DNA of 64,000 bases from DASWJZ01 sp963739005 (GTDB taxonomy: Bacteria > Pseudomonadota > Alphaproteobacteria > Rhizobiales > Afifellaceae). Below are positions 7,885 to 16,715 of the stretch, piece by piece (position 1 is the first letter of the stretch; every line of letters starts with the position of its first letter). Position numbers and translations under genes: made by a program. The DNA is taken from the NCBI GenBank assembly GCA_963739005.1, contig CAVTYQ010000008.1, forward strand, positions 124,001 to 188,000, given 5' to 3'. A model generated the notes under the pieces. It was not told where the DNA came from. It was given only the letters and a program-made list of their open reading frames with translations, and made no database searches.

Positions 7885-8431
7885 CGAGGGCCTCCACGAT
7901 CACGTTTCCATTCGTATAGACGCAGATTTCGCCGGCGATCTCCATCGCCCGCCGGGCGATCTTCTCCGCGTCCCAATCGCTATCGGCGAGCGCGCGCGCC
8001 GCGGCGAGCGCGTAGTTGCCGCCCGAGCCGATGGCGGTCACGCCGTGGTCCGGCTCCAGAACGTCGCCGTTGCCGGTCAGGACCAGCGTCGTCGACTTGT
8101 CGGCGACGATCATCATCGCCTCCAGGCGGCGGAGATAGCGGTCGGTGCGCCAGTCCTTGGCGAGCTCGACGCAGGCGCGCATGAGCTGCTTCGGATATTG
8201 CTCGAGCTTCGCCTCCAGGCGCTCGAGCAGCGTGAAGGCGTCGGCGGTCGCGCCGGCGAAGCCGGCGATCACCTCGCCCTTCGAGAGCGTGCGCACCTTG
8301 CGGGCATTGTGCTTGATGACGGTCTGGCCGATGGACACCTGCCCATCGCCGGCGATGACGACCTTGCCGTCTTTGCGGACCGAAACGATCGTCGTCCCAT
8401 GCCAGGGAGCGTAAGGGGAATTTTCAGGCAA
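7871..8431 (-). CDS. hslV: ATP-dependent protease peptidase subunit HslV (ClpQ)
   Basis: Threonine protease of the HslVU complex. The catalytic Thr is the first T of HGTTIVSVRKDGKVVIAGDG, exposed by removal of a short propeptide; the family GSGGNYALAAARAL and NGNVIVEAL blocks follow. I choose a TTG start at 8431 (LPENSPYAPWHG..., 186 aa) because GGAGGAG lies 9 bases upstream. A GTG at 8488 would add 19 unconserved residues and has no good ribosome binding site. It lies divergent from hisB, sharing a 168-base upstream region. Confidence 0.95.
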   Translation of the reverse strand: MPENSPYAPWHGTTIVSVRKDGKVVIAGDGQVSIGQTVIKHNARKVRTLSKGEVIAGFAGATADAFTLLERLEAKLEQYPKQLMRACVELAKDWRTDRYLRRLEAMMIVADKSTTLVLTGNGDVLEPDHGVTAIGSGGNYALAAARALADSDWDAEKIARRAMEIAGEICVYTNGNVIVEALDADR

Positions 8432-8599
8432 TTCAGGATACTCCTCCAGCGGACAAAGCCGGCCTTCCCTGGGAAGCGCCGGCCCCACCCCTGATCACGA
8501 TGGGGGGTATGTAGGTGGCGACGGCCGGGCATGCAAAGCCGGCGTGGCCATAGCCTGGCGGCGCTGTTAAAAGTGCCGCGCACCCGAGGGAAACGGCCC

Positions 8600-9193
8600 A
8601 TGCGCAAGGCGGAGATTGCCCGCAAGACGACCGAGACGAAGATCGACGTCGCCGTCGATCTCGACGGGTCGGGCCGCTACGACGTGAAGACCGGGATCGG
8701 CTTCCTCGACCACATGCTGGAGCAGCTCTCCCGCCACTCGCTGATCGACCTCAAGGTGCGCGCGGAGGGCGACACGCATATCGACCTTCACCACACGACC
8801 GAGGACGTCGGCATCGCGCTTGGGGCGGCGATCGGCAAGGCGCTCGGCGACCGCAAGGGAATCACCCGCTACGCCTCGATCGACCTGCCGATGGACGAAG
8901 TCTGCACGCGCGCATCGGTGGACGTTTCCGGACGGCCCTTCCTGGTCTGGCAGGTGGAGTTCTCGCGGCCGAAGGTCGGCGATTTCGACACCGAGCTTTT
9001 CCGCGAGTTCTTCCAGGCGCTGGCGCAGAACGCCGGGATCACGCTCCACATCGTGAACCTCTACGGCGAGAACGCGCACCACGTCGCCGAGACCTGCTTC
9101 AAGGCGGTGGCGCGGGCCTTCCGCGCCGCCTTCGCCATCGATCCCAGAAATGCCGAGGCGATCCCCTCGACCAAGGGAACGCTCACCGGCTAA
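8600..9193 (+). CDS. hisB: Imidazoleglycerol-phosphate dehydratase
   Basis: Sixth step of histidine synthesis: dehydration of imidazole glycerol phosphate to imidazole acetol phosphate. The 197-residue monofunctional form shows both Mn-binding histidine clusters (HHTTEDVGIALG and NAHHVAETCFKA) and the FLDHMLEQLSRH motif. There is no phosphatase domain, as usual outside enterobacteria. ATG 8600 has GAGGGAAAC upstream and matches the usual N-terminus (MRKAEIARKTTETKI). It is first in the run hisB-DUF2628-hisH-hisA-hisF-hisE. Confidence 0.97.
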   Translation: MRKAEIARKTTETKIDVAVDLDGSGRYDVKTGIGFLDHMLEQLSRHSLIDLKVRAEGDTHIDLHHTTEDVGIALGAAIGKALGDRKGITRYASIDLPMDEVCTRASVDVSGRPFLVWQVEFSRPKVGDFDTELFREFFQALAQNAGITLHIVNLYGENAHHVAETCFKAVARAFRAAFAIDPRNAEAIPSTKGTLTG

Positions 9194-9203
9194 GAGGCCC
9201 CGC

Positions 9204-9683
9204 ATGAGAGTCTATACGGTGCACGCGCCGCCGGAGGAGCCGGTCTCGCCGGAGGACTTCCTGTTCGTGAAGGACGGGTTCTGCTGGCCGGCGCTCGTCG
9301 TGCCGGTGCTCTGGATCCTCTGGCACCGGATGTGGCTGACGCTGGTCTATTACGTCGTCTTCGTGCTCGTCGTCGCATGGACGGGGCGGCTCGGCGGCGA
9401 CAACCTCGCGACGACCCTCGCGATTCTCGGCGGCGTCCTTTTCGCGCTCGAAGCCAACAACGTCCGCCGCCTGTCGCTCGAAAGCCGCGGTTTTAGCGAG
9501 GTCGGGGCGGCGGTCGGCCGGAACTACGACGAGGCGGAGACGCGGTTCTTCGCGGAGTGGGCCGGACAGCCGCAGGCCGCGCCGGAACGCGAGGCGATCG
9601 CGCGCGCCGCCTATTCGCCGCAAGCGCGCGCACACGGCGCCGACGAGCCGATCCTCGGGCTCTTCCCGGAGCCGGAGGTCTGA
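9204..9683 (+). CDS. DUF2628 membrane protein
   Basis: A 159-residue protein with a short N-terminal domain (MRVYTVHAPP, then a PEDFLFVKDGF motif) and two to three hydrophobic segments (WPALVVPVLWILWHRMWLTL and a following helix), then a soluble tail. DUF2628 proteins commonly sit between hisB and hisH in Hyphomicrobiales; their role is unknown. The start follows an AAGAGG site 10 bases after the hisB stop, and the stop is 2 bases before hisH, so it is in the his operon. Link to histidine synthesis is by position only. Confidence 0.85.
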   Translation: MRVYTVHAPPEEPVSPEDFLFVKDGFCWPALVVPVLWILWHRMWLTLVYYVVFVLVVAWTGRLGGDNLATTLAILGGVLFALEANNVRRLSLESRGFSEVGAAVGRNYDEAETRFFAEWAGQPQAAPEREAIARAAYSPQARAHGADEPILGLFPEPEV

Positions 9684-9685
9684 GC

Positions 9686-10330
9686 ATGACCGTCGCCATC
9701 ATCGATTACGGCTCGGGGAACCTGCACTCGGCGGCGAAGGCGTTCGAGCGCGCGGCGCGCGATAGCGGTGACACGATCGTGGTCACCGCCGATGCCGACG
9801 CTGTCGCCAAGGCCGAGCGGATCGTGCTTCCAGGCGTCGGCGCCTTCGCCGACTGCCGGCGCGGGCTCGACGCCGTCCCGGGGATGGTCGAGAGGCTGAA
9901 CGAAGAGGTGATCCGACGCGGCAAGCCCTTTCTCGGCATCTGCGTCGGCTGTCAGCTCATGGCCGAGCGCGGGCTCGAGAAGGTGACCAGCGAAGGGTTC
10001 GGCTGGATCGCCGGCGACGTGGTTGAGATCACGCCGACCGACCCGGAGCTGAAGGTCCCGCACATGGGCTGGAACTCGCTCGATGTCGTCCACGACCACC
10101 CGATCCTCGCCGGCATCCCGACCGGCGAGGAAGGCCTCGATGCCTATTTCGTGCACTCCTTCCACCTTGCGCCGCGCGCGGAGGACGATCTCGTCGCGGC
10201 GACCGAGTACGGCGGGCGGCTCACCGCGATCGTCGGGCGCGACAACTATGTCGGCACGCAGTTCCACCCGGAGAAGAGCCAACAGCTCGGGCTAGCGTTG
10301 ATTGCGAATTTCCTGAGGTGGAAGCCTTAG
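9686..10330 (+). CDS. hisH: Imidazole glycerol phosphate synthase, glutaminase subunit
   Basis: Hydrolyses glutamine and passes ammonia to HisF in the fifth step of histidine synthesis. The class I amidotransferase triad is visible: Cys86 in GICVGCQ, plus His and Glu in TQFHPEKSQ near the C-terminus. The N-terminal IDYGSGNLHS and the oxyanion strand PGVGAF are present. GGAGG lies about 7 bases before ATG 9686. 214 residues, standard length. Confidence 0.97.
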   Translation: MTVAIIDYGSGNLHSAAKAFERAARDSGDTIVVTADADAVAKAERIVLPGVGAFADCRRGLDAVPGMVERLNEEVIRRGKPFLGICVGCQLMAERGLEKVTSEGFGWIAGDVVEITPTDPELKVPHMGWNSLDVVHDHPILAGIPTGEEGLDAYFVHSFHLAPRAEDDLVAATEYGGRLTAIVGRDNYVGTQFHPEKSQQLGLALIANFLRWKP

Positions 10331-10343
10331 ACACTTTCACGGT

Positions 10344-10436
10344 CGTCATGCCCGGGCTTGACCCGGGCATCCATTCCGGAACGTTTGGCTCGCCGGCGCC
10401 ACGGAATGGATCGCCGGATCAAGCCCGGCGATGACG
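10344..10436. repeat. Palindromic repeat between hisH and hisA, about 93 bp
   Basis: Inverted ends CGTCATGCCCGGGCTTGA and its imperfect complement TCAAGCCCGGCGATGACG, with inner arms ATTCCG and CGGAAT. It folds as one long hairpin in the hisH-hisA gap. Read in the hisA frame it gives the peptide GMDRRIKPGDDG, a string often seen where such repeats are mistaken for coding sequence; the hisA start must therefore be downstream. Confidence 0.75.
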
Positions 10437-10471
10437 GCAGTTCTGTGCAGTTTCAAAGGCGCCAACCTCCG

Positions 10472-11221
10472 ATGATCCTTTTCCCCGCCATCGATCTGAA
10501 AGACGGGAAGTGCGTGCGCCTCGTCAAAGGCGATATGGCGAACGCGACCGTCTACAGCGAGAATCCGGGCGAGCAGGCGCGCGCCTTCATGGAGATCGGC
10601 TTTCCCTGGCTGCACGTCGTCGATCTCGACGGCGCCGTCGCCGGCAAGGCAAAGAACGAGCCGGCGCTCGATGCCATCCTCTCAAGCGTCGCCAAGAAGA
10701 TGAGGGTGCAGGTCGGCGGCGGCATCCGCGACCGCGTCACCATCGACAGCTGGCTCGAGAAAGGCGTCTCGCGGGTGATCCTCGGGACCGCGGCGCTGCG
10801 CGACCCCGATCTCGTCCGCGACGCCGCGCGGGAAAATCCGGGGAAGATCGCCGTCGGCATCGACGCGCGCGGCGGCAAGGTCGCAGTGGAAGGCTGGACG
10901 GAGACCTCCGACATGACGGCGCTCGAACTCGCACGGCTCTTTGAAGATGTGGGGGTGGCTGCGATTATCTACACCGACATCGACCGTGACGGCGTTCTCG
11001 CCGGCGTCAACTGGGAGGCGACGATCGCGCTCGCGGAGAAAGTTTCGATCCCGATCATCGCGTCGGGCGGCCTCGCCTCCATGGCGGATATCGAGCGCCT
11101 CCTCCAGCCCGATGCGGCGAAGCTCGAAGGGGCGATATCGGGCCGTGCGCTCTATGACGGCCGCATCGACCCAAAGGCCGCACTGGCGCTCCTTGCCCGA
11201 GGGGGCAGCGCAGCCGCCTGA
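10472..11221 (+). CDS. hisA: ProFAR isomerase (phosphoribosylformimino-AICAR-P isomerase)
   Basis: Fourth step of histidine synthesis, an Amadori rearrangement on a TIM barrel. The catalytic Asp8 (LFPAIDLKDG) and the second Asp in YTDIDRDGVLAG are present, as are the two phosphate-binding glycine motifs (VGGGIRD, ASGGLAS). ATG 10472 matches the family start MILFPAIDLKDG; in-frame codons upstream belong to a repeat. 249 residues. HisF should follow directly but is separated by a GGDEF-EAL gene. Confidence 0.96.
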   Translation: MILFPAIDLKDGKCVRLVKGDMANATVYSENPGEQARAFMEIGFPWLHVVDLDGAVAGKAKNEPALDAILSSVAKKMRVQVGGGIRDRVTIDSWLEKGVSRVILGTAALRDPDLVRDAARENPGKIAVGIDARGGKVAVEGWTETSDMTALELARLFEDVGVAAIIYTDIDRDGVLAGVNWEATIALAEKVSIPIIASGGLASMADIERLLQPDAAKLEGAISGRALYDGRIDPKAALALLARGGSAAA

Positions 11222-11342
11222 CCGGACTTTGCCTTGAGTCCCGGCATCGGTACGGGGTGCGCGATCGCCGAACAATCAGGGATAGAAAGGTTCCTTTAGG
11301 GACTTTTGATCATTCTGCGGCGGGCTCTGGTGGCGTGACTTC

Positions 11343-13373
11343 ATGCGTATCTTTCGCCGTGACCTGCTGATATTCGCGGGTTTGGCGGCATTCCTGCTGA
11401 TCGCGGTCTGGTCGGCCGTCGTCGTCACGTCGCGGGCGGTCGATGAGCTCCTGCGTCAGGACGCGAAGACGGAAGGCGAGGCCTGGGCGCGCTATCTCGC
11501 CGCCAACGTCAGGGATCTCGGCCAGATCGTCGCCGGCGAGAACCCGGATTCCGAGAGCCTGGCCTTCTTCGAGAAGGCGCAAAAGGTCGGCGGCGTCTTC
11601 CTCTACAAGATCTACGCGCCGAACGGCCGGCTCAGGCTCTCCTCGCATGCGCTCGACGAAGTCAACCCGGCAGAGGAGCTGATCACGGTTCACAACCCCG
11701 AGGCGGCGGAAGCGGTACGCGCGGGGAAGACGGTCGTCGAAGTGAAAAGCGCGGCGGAGGCGGGTGCACACGAAGAGGAGGAGGACGTCGGAGCAGCGCT
11801 GCCGGCCTTCTACGCCGAGGCCTACGTGCCGGTGATCGAGGAAGGCGCCGTCATCGGCATCATGGAGGCCTATGTCGACCAGTCGGCGAAGCGCGCCGCC
11901 TTCCACTCCCGCATCGAAAGCGTCGCGCTCTCGCTCGCGGGCATCATCGCCATCGCCTTCGGGCTGCCGGCGCTCGGCTTCACCTGGCGCACGCGGCAGA
12001 AGCGGCAGTCGGATTCGCGCGCCGAGTACCTGACCGACCACGATGCGCTGACCGAGGTGCTGAACCGCGCGCGCTTCATCCAGGACCTCGACGAAGCGAT
12101 CCGCCTCGGCTGCCCGGTCGCCGTCCATATCGTCGACATCAACGGCTTCAAGGAGATCAACGATACCTACGGGCAGGCGACCGGCGACGACATCCTGCGC
12201 CAGGCGGCGCGCCGCCTCCTTCTGATCGCCGAGAAGCAGAATCTTCTGGCGCGCATCGGCGGCGATGTCTTCGCGCTTGCCGAGATCGTTCGCGCGCATG
12301 GGCAGACTTCACAGACGGCGCGGCGCATCGTCGCCTCGCTCGCCGAGACCTTTCACGCGAGCAGCCACGATGTGGAGCTCACCGCTTCCGTCGGCATCGC
12401 GGTGGCGCCGGCGCACGGCGAGGATGCCGCGGGCCTGGTGAAGAGCGGCGAGATCGCTCTCTTCCACGCGAAGAGCGAGGGGCGCGGCGCGCGCAGCCTC
12501 TTCCGGCCGGAGATGGACGCGGAGCTGAGAGCGCGGCGCGAGCTTGAATCGCTCATTCGGAACGCCGTCGCCAACGAGGCGTTCGAGCTGCATTTCCAGC
12601 CGATCCGCAACACCAGCGACATTCGGCTGAGAGGCTTCGAGGCGCTACTCAGGCTACCGAAAGCGGATGGCGGCAGCGTGTCGCCGGCGCTCTTCGTGCC
12701 GGTCGCCGAGCGGCTTGGGCTGATCGGCGAGATCGGCAAATGGGTGATCCGCAACGCCTGCGCCACCGCGGCGACCTGGCCGAGCAAGCTCAGCGTCGCG
12801 GTGAACCTGTCGCCGGCGCAATTCCAGGACGGGCGCCTCGCCGAGACGCTGCGCGAAACGCTGAACGTCACCGGGCTTGCAGCGGACCGGCTCGAAGTCG
12901 AGATCACCGAGGGCCTCCTCCTCTCGCACACCGACGGCCTACTCACGCAACTCGCCGAGCTGAAAGCGCTCGGCATCAGGATCGCGATGGACGATTTCGG
13001 CACCGGCTATTCGAGCCTCAGCTACCTGTGGAAGTTCCCCTTCGACAAACTGAAGATCGACCAGTCTTTCGTGCGCGCGCTCGGCAATGGCGACCAGCAG
13101 CACCCGGCCTCCATCATCGAGACCGTCGTCGCGCTCGGCCGTTCGCTCGGCATGCGGATCAACGCCGAAGGCGTGGAGACGAAAGAGCAGGCCGTGTTCC
13201 TTGCCCGCGTCGGCTGCGACGAGTTGCAGGGGTTCTATCTCGGCAAGCCCATGGCGGCCGAGAGCGTCGCCAGCGTGATCCTGAAGGACTTCCGCTCCGC
13301 CCTGCCGAAAAAGCCGCAAAGGGCGCGCGCGGCGGCCGGGACGGAAGAGACCGCCCGGGCGCGCGAGGCTTAA
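11343..13373 (+). CDS. Membrane GGDEF-EAL protein, probable c-di-GMP phosphodiesterase
   Basis: A 676-residue sensor-effector. Layout: TM helix (about 8-29), periplasmic sensor region (30-190), second TM (about 193-214), GGDEF domain and C-terminal EAL domain. The cyclase signature reads GGDVF (306-310), has lost the I-site RxxD and carries DIN for the metal-binding DxD, so synthesis is unlikely. The EAL domain keeps its key residues: EAL 433-435, Asn in NLSPAQF, Glu in ITEG, DD in MDDFGTG (550-551), Lys in DKLKID, Glu609 in NAEGVE and Gln in LQGFYLG. It should cleave c-di-GMP. Its place between hisA and hisF is unusual. Confidence 0.9.
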   Translation: MRIFRRDLLIFAGLAAFLLIAVWSAVVVTSRAVDELLRQDAKTEGEAWARYLAANVRDLGQIVAGENPDSESLAFFEKAQKVGGVFLYKIYAPNGRLRLSSHALDEVNPAEELITVHNPEAAEAVRAGKTVVEVKSAAEAGAHEEEEDVGAALPAFYAEAYVPVIEEGAVIGIMEAYVDQSAKRAAFHSRIESVALSLAGIIAIAFGLPALGFTWRTRQKRQSDSRAEYLTDHDALTEVLNRARFIQDLDEAIRLGCPVAVHIVDINGFKEINDTYGQATGDDILRQAARRLLLIAEKQNLLARIGGDVFALAEIVRAHGQTSQTARRIVASLAETFHASSHDVELTASVGIAVAPAHGEDAAGLVKSGEIALFHAKSEGRGARSLFRPEMDAELRARRELESLIRNAVANEAFELHFQPIRNTSDIRLRGFEALLRLPKADGGSVSPALFVPVAERLGLIGEIGKWVIRNACATAATWPSKLSVAVNLSPAQFQDGRLAETLRETLNVTGLAADRLEVEITEGLLLSHTDGLLTQLAELKALGIRIAMDDFGTGYSSLSYLWKFPFDKLKIDQSFVRALGNGDQQHPASIIETVVALGRSLGMRINAEGVETKEQAVFLARVGCDELQGFYLGKPMAAESVASVILKDFRSALPKKPQRARAAAGTEETARAREA

Positions 13374-13457
13374 GGGCCTTCCCCGGCATTTTTCCTGTTC
13401 AAGCGGAGCCGCCGCACGCTAAGGAGTGGGCGCCTCCGCCCGACCCCTTCAGTTCCG

Positions 13458-14231
13458 ATGCTCAAAGCCCGCGTGATCCCCTGCCTCGACGTGAAGGACG
13501 GCCGCGTCGTGAAAGGCGTAAACTTCGTCGATCTCGTCGACGCCGGCGATCCGGTGGAGGCGGCGAAGGCCTACGACGCGGCCGGCGCCGACGAGCTCTG
13601 CTTCCTCGACATCACGGCGAGCCACGAAGACCGCGGCACGCTTCTCGACGCCGTGGCGCGCACCGCCGACCGGTGCTTCATGCCGCTCACCGTCGGCGGC
13701 GGCGTGCGCACGACCGACGACATCCGCAACCTGCTTCTCGCCGGCGCCGACAAGGTCTCGATCAACACGGCGGCCGTCGCCGACCGCACGTTCGTCGGGC
13801 GCGCGGCCGAGAAATTCGGCGACCAGTGCATCGTTGTCGCCATCGACGCACGACGCGTTACCGGCGACGAGCAAAAATGGGAGATTTTTACGCACGGCGG
13901 ACGCCGCCCGACCGGGCTCGACGCGGTCGACTATGCGCGCGAGGTGGTGTCGCTCGGCGCGGGCGAACTGCTCCTCACCTCCATGGACCGCGACGGCACG
14001 AAGAAGGGCTTCGACATCGCGCTGACGCGCGCCGTCGCCGATGCGGTCAGGGTGCCGGTGATCGCCTCGGGCGGCGTCGGCACGCTCGCGCACATGGTGG
14101 AAGGAATCCGCGACGGGCACGCGAGCGCTGTGCTTGCCGCCTCGATCTTCCATTTCGGCACGCACACCATCGCCGAGGCGAAAGCGGCGATGGCGGCGGC
14201 GGGGATACCGGTTCGCCGCGTTTCGCAATGA
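13458..14231 (+). CDS. hisF: Imidazole glycerol phosphate synthase, cyclase subunit
   Basis: Joins ammonia from HisH to PRFAR, making imidazole glycerol phosphate and AICAR. It is a 257-residue TIM barrel with catalytic Asp in IPCLDVKDGR (Asp11) and in VVAIDARR (about Asp132), phosphate-binding VGGGVRT and ASGGVGT, and the MDRDGTKKGFD loop. There is no strong ribosome binding site before ATG 13458. It is separated from hisA by the EAL gene, so its expression may depend on read-through or a separate promoter. Confidence 0.97.
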   Translation: MLKARVIPCLDVKDGRVVKGVNFVDLVDAGDPVEAAKAYDAAGADELCFLDITASHEDRGTLLDAVARTADRCFMPLTVGGGVRTTDDIRNLLLAGADKVSINTAAVADRTFVGRAAEKFGDQCIVVAIDARRVTGDEQKWEIFTHGGRRPTGLDAVDYAREVVSLGAGELLLTSMDRDGTKKGFDIALTRAVADAVRVPVIASGGVGTLAHMVEGIRDGHASAVLAASIFHFGTHTIAEAKAAMAAAGIPVRRVSQ

Positions 14232-14281
14232 ACGCGCCGCCGTTTGGGAGGAAACGCGATCGGACCTATTTCCCAGCCCGG

Positions 14282-14326
14282 GCATGATCTTATCGGAAAT
14301 CCGGCTCCCACTTTTCGGGATCATGC
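14282..14326. repeat. 45-bp GCATGATC...GATCATGC palindromic repeat
   Basis: A hairpin-forming element with ends GCATGATC and GATCATGC and an internal CGGAAA/TTTTCGG-type arm, between hisF and hisE. It matches the copy at 32931-32975 inside rbfA at 41 of 45 positions by hand alignment. It belongs to a repeat family common in Hyphomicrobiales. Confidence 0.8.
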
Positions 14327-14364
14327 TCTAAAAGGACCCCGCGAATCCCGGAAAGCCGCCCCGA

Positions 14365-14688
14365 ATGGCCGATTTCACCCTCGAGGACTTGGCAAAGATC
14401 ATCGCGACTCGGGCGCGCTCCGGCGATCCCGCCTCCTATACGGCGAAGCTCGCGGACGCCGGAATCGGCGCCTGCGCCAAGAAGCTCGGGGAGGAGGCGG
14501 TCGAAGCGGCGATCGCCGCGGTCAAGGGCGACCGCGACGGCCTGAAGGGCGAAGCCGCGGACGTGCTTTACCACCTCCTCGTGCTCCTCTACGTGACGGG
14601 CGTCCCGTTCGACGCGGTGAAGGGCGAGCTTCAGCGCCGGACGGCGGAAACCGGCCTTGAAGAAAAGGCCCGGCGGAAGGAAACCTGA
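14365..14688 (+). CDS. hisE: Phosphoribosyl-ATP pyrophosphatase
   Basis: Second step of histidine synthesis: removes pyrophosphate from PR-ATP. It is a 107-residue all-helical MazG-like protein with the metal-binding motif KKLGEEAVEAAIAA and the helix GEAADVLYHLLVLL. In this lineage HisE is separate from HisI, which is not in the window. The stop overlaps the coaA start (TGATG), so coaA translation is coupled. Confidence 0.95.
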   Translation: MADFTLEDLAKIIATRARSGDPASYTAKLADAGIGACAKKLGEEAVEAAIAAVKGDRDGLKGEAADVLYHLLVLLYVTGVPFDAVKGELQRRTAETGLEEKARRKET

Positions 14689-15641
14689 TGGACCAGGTCG
14701 CGCGCGCAAACGTTTCGCCCTACCGCGTCTTCCCGATCGAGACGTGGGCGAAACTCCGCGCCGACACGCCGATGACGCTCTCGTCGGCGGAGATCGTGGC
14801 GCTCCGCTCGCTCGGCGATCCGGTGTCGCTTGGCGAGGTGGAGCGCGTCTACCTGGCGATCTCGCGGCTTCTCTCCTTCTACGTGACGGCGACGCAGGGT
14901 GTCTTCGAGGCGACACGGCGCTTCCTCGGCACCAACGACGCCAAGGTGCCGTTCATCATCGGGATCGGCGGATCGGTCGCCGTCGGCAAGTCGACGACGG
15001 CGCGCGTGCTCCGCGAGCTGCTGACGCGCTGGCCGGCCGCGCCCAAGGTCGAGCTCGTCACCACCGACGGCTTCCTCTTCCCGAACGCGGTGCTGAAGGC
15101 CGAGGGGCTGATGGAGCGGAAGGGCTTTCCGGAAAGCTACGACGTCGCCGCGATCCTCGCCTTCCTCTCCGAGATCAAGGCGGGGACTTCGCGCGTCTCA
15201 GCGCCGGTCTATTCGCATCTCACCTACGACATCGTGCCGGACGAGGCGGTCATTCTCGACCGGCCCGATGTCCTGATCCTCGAGGGGCTGAACGTGCTGC
15301 AGCCGCGGGTGTTGCCGAAGGACGGGAAGGCCGTTCCCTTCGTCTCCGACTTCTTCGATTTCTCCATCTATCTCGACGCCGACGAGGAGGCGCTCCGCGC
15401 TTGGTACATCGAGCGCTTCATGCGGCTCAAGGAGACCCGCTTCCGCGACCCGAACTCCTATTTCCATAGCTACGCCGATCTTGGCGACGCCGAGGCGGAG
15501 CGCGTTGCGACCGGACTCTGGGAGCGCATCAATCTGGTGAACCTCAGGGAGAACATCGTGCCGACGCGGCCGCGCGCCGACCTGATCTTGAGAAAAGACG
15601 CCCAGCACGCGGTGAAGGAAGTCGCGTTGAGGAAGCTCTAG
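14688..15641 (+). CDS. coaA: Type I pantothenate kinase
   Basis: First committed step of coenzyme A synthesis: ATP-dependent phosphorylation of pantothenate. 317 residues with the P-loop GIGGSVAVGKST, the TTDGFLFPN substrate loop, YDIVPDEAVILDRPDVLILE and the type I C-terminal NIVPTRPRADLIL block. The class is usually feedback-inhibited by CoA. It overlaps hisE by one base and is 3 bases from pyrF, so it belongs to the same operon. Confidence 0.96.
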   Translation: MDQVARANVSPYRVFPIETWAKLRADTPMTLSSAEIVALRSLGDPVSLGEVERVYLAISRLLSFYVTATQGVFEATRRFLGTNDAKVPFIIGIGGSVAVGKSTTARVLRELLTRWPAAPKVELVTTDGFLFPNAVLKAEGLMERKGFPESYDVAAILAFLSEIKAGTSRVSAPVYSHLTYDIVPDEAVILDRPDVLILEGLNVLQPRVLPKDGKAVPFVSDFFDFSIYLDADEEALRAWYIERFMRLKETRFRDPNSYFHSYADLGDAEAERVATGLWERINLVNLRENIVPTRPRADLILRKDAQHAVKEVALRKL

Positions 15642-15644
15642 CGG

Positions 15645-16361
15645 ATGCTGCGCGAAGCGCTGCAGCCCCGCGAGGCGCGCGACCGCATGATCGTCGCGCT
15701 CGACGTCGCAGGCGTCGATGAGGCGCGGCGGCTCGTTGCGACGCTTGCGGGACGCGCGAGCTTCTACAAGATCGGCATGAAACTCGTGTTCGCCGGCGGC
15801 CTTGCGCTGATCGACGAGCTGGTTTCGGCAAAGAAGCGCGTCTTCCTCGACATGAAGCTTCTCGACATCGACTTCCAGGTGGCGGGCGGCGTCGGCAGCA
15901 TCGCCAAGCTCGGCGTCACCTTCACCACCATCCACGCCTATCCGAATGCGATGCTGGCGGCGGTCTCCGCCCGCCCGGCCGGCGGGCCGGGGCTTCTTGC
16001 GGTGACCGCGCTCACCTCAATGGACGACGCGGATCTGCGGCGCGCGGGCTATGCCGAAAGCGCGGCGGAACTGGTCGCGCGGCGCGCGGGCGAAGCGAAG
16101 GCGGCGGGGATGGACGGGATCGTCTGCTCGCCGCTCGAGGCGGCCGCCGTCAGAAAGGTCGTCGGGCCGGACATGGCAATCGTCACGCCCGGTATCCGCC
16201 CGTCCGGATCAGCGGCAGGCGACCAGAAGCGAACGCTTACGCCAGGCGAAGCGATTAGCGCCGGCGCCGACTACGTGGTGGTCGGGCGGCCGGTCACCGC
16301 GGCGCCCGACCCGGCGGCCGCCGCCGTCGCCGTCGTGAAAGAGATCGAGAAGGCATTGTAA
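15645..16361 (+). CDS. pyrF: Orotidine 5'-phosphate decarboxylase
   Basis: Last step of UMP synthesis. 238 residues; the active-site charged network is visible in VFLDMKLLDID (Asp-x-Lys-x-x-Asp) after the N-terminal IVALDVAG strand. The phosphate loop VTPGIRPSG and the GADYVVVGRP Arg loop are present. ATG 15645 follows the coaA stop by 3 bases; a Met at residue 15 (MIVALD) is a possible shorter start. Confidence 0.95.
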   Translation: MLREALQPREARDRMIVALDVAGVDEARRLVATLAGRASFYKIGMKLVFAGGLALIDELVSAKKRVFLDMKLLDIDFQVAGGVGSIAKLGVTFTTIHAYPNAMLAAVSARPAGGPGLLAVTALTSMDDADLRRAGYAESAAELVARRAGEAKAAGMDGIVCSPLEAAAVRKVVGPDMAIVTPGIRPSGSAAGDQKRTLTPGEAISAGADYVVVGRPVTAAPDPAAAAVAVVKEIEKAL

Positions 16362-16372
16362 GGGAGGACGCG

Positions 16373-16681
16373 TTGGCGAAAGGCTATTGGATCGTGCGCA
16401 TCGACGTGCGGGACGCTGATGTCTACGGGAAATACATCAAGGCGAACGCCGAGCCGCTTGCGCGCTACGGCGCGAAATTCCTGGCGCGCGGCGGAAAGCA
16501 GGAAGCCGTCGAAGGGAAGGCAAGGGCGCGCAACGTGATCCTCGAGTTCCCGAGCTTCCAGGCGGCGCTCGACTGCTTCAACGATCCGAAATACCAGGCG
16601 GCGAAAGCGATCCGCGACCCGGTGACCGAGGGCGAGATTCTTGTCCTTGAAGGCTACGACGGACCGCAGCCGAACGCGTGA
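16373..16681 (+). CDS. DUF1330 protein, copy 1
   Basis: A 102-residue dimeric alpha-beta barrel-type protein with the DUF1330 signatures KGYWIVRIDVRDADVYGKYI, GAKFLARGG and NVILEFPSFQAALDCFN. The TTG start at 16373 has GGGAGG about 8 bases upstream. The function of DUF1330 proteins is unknown; the fold suggests small-molecule binding or a monooxygenase-like role. The next gene is a paralogue. Confidence 0.85.
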   Translation: MAKGYWIVRIDVRDADVYGKYIKANAEPLARYGAKFLARGGKQEAVEGKARARNVILEFPSFQAALDCFNDPKYQAAKAIRDPVTEGEILVLEGYDGPQPNA

Positions 16682-16715
16682 GAGCAGGCGGCGTGCGTCG
16701 ATTGAGAGGAGCGCC

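Noticed and set aside
8432..8488. GTG start giving a longer HslV
   Set aside because: No ribosome binding site and no conservation; the TTG at 8431 has GGAGGAG at ideal spacing and a normal short propeptide.
8432..8599. Possible sigma-32 promoter (CCCCCCAT) for hslVU
   Set aside because: A -10-like string is present but no matching -35 element lies at the right distance.
10358..10471. Upstream in-frame extension of hisA
   Set aside because: It is the translation of a palindromic repeat; HisA begins at the conserved MILFPAIDLKDG.
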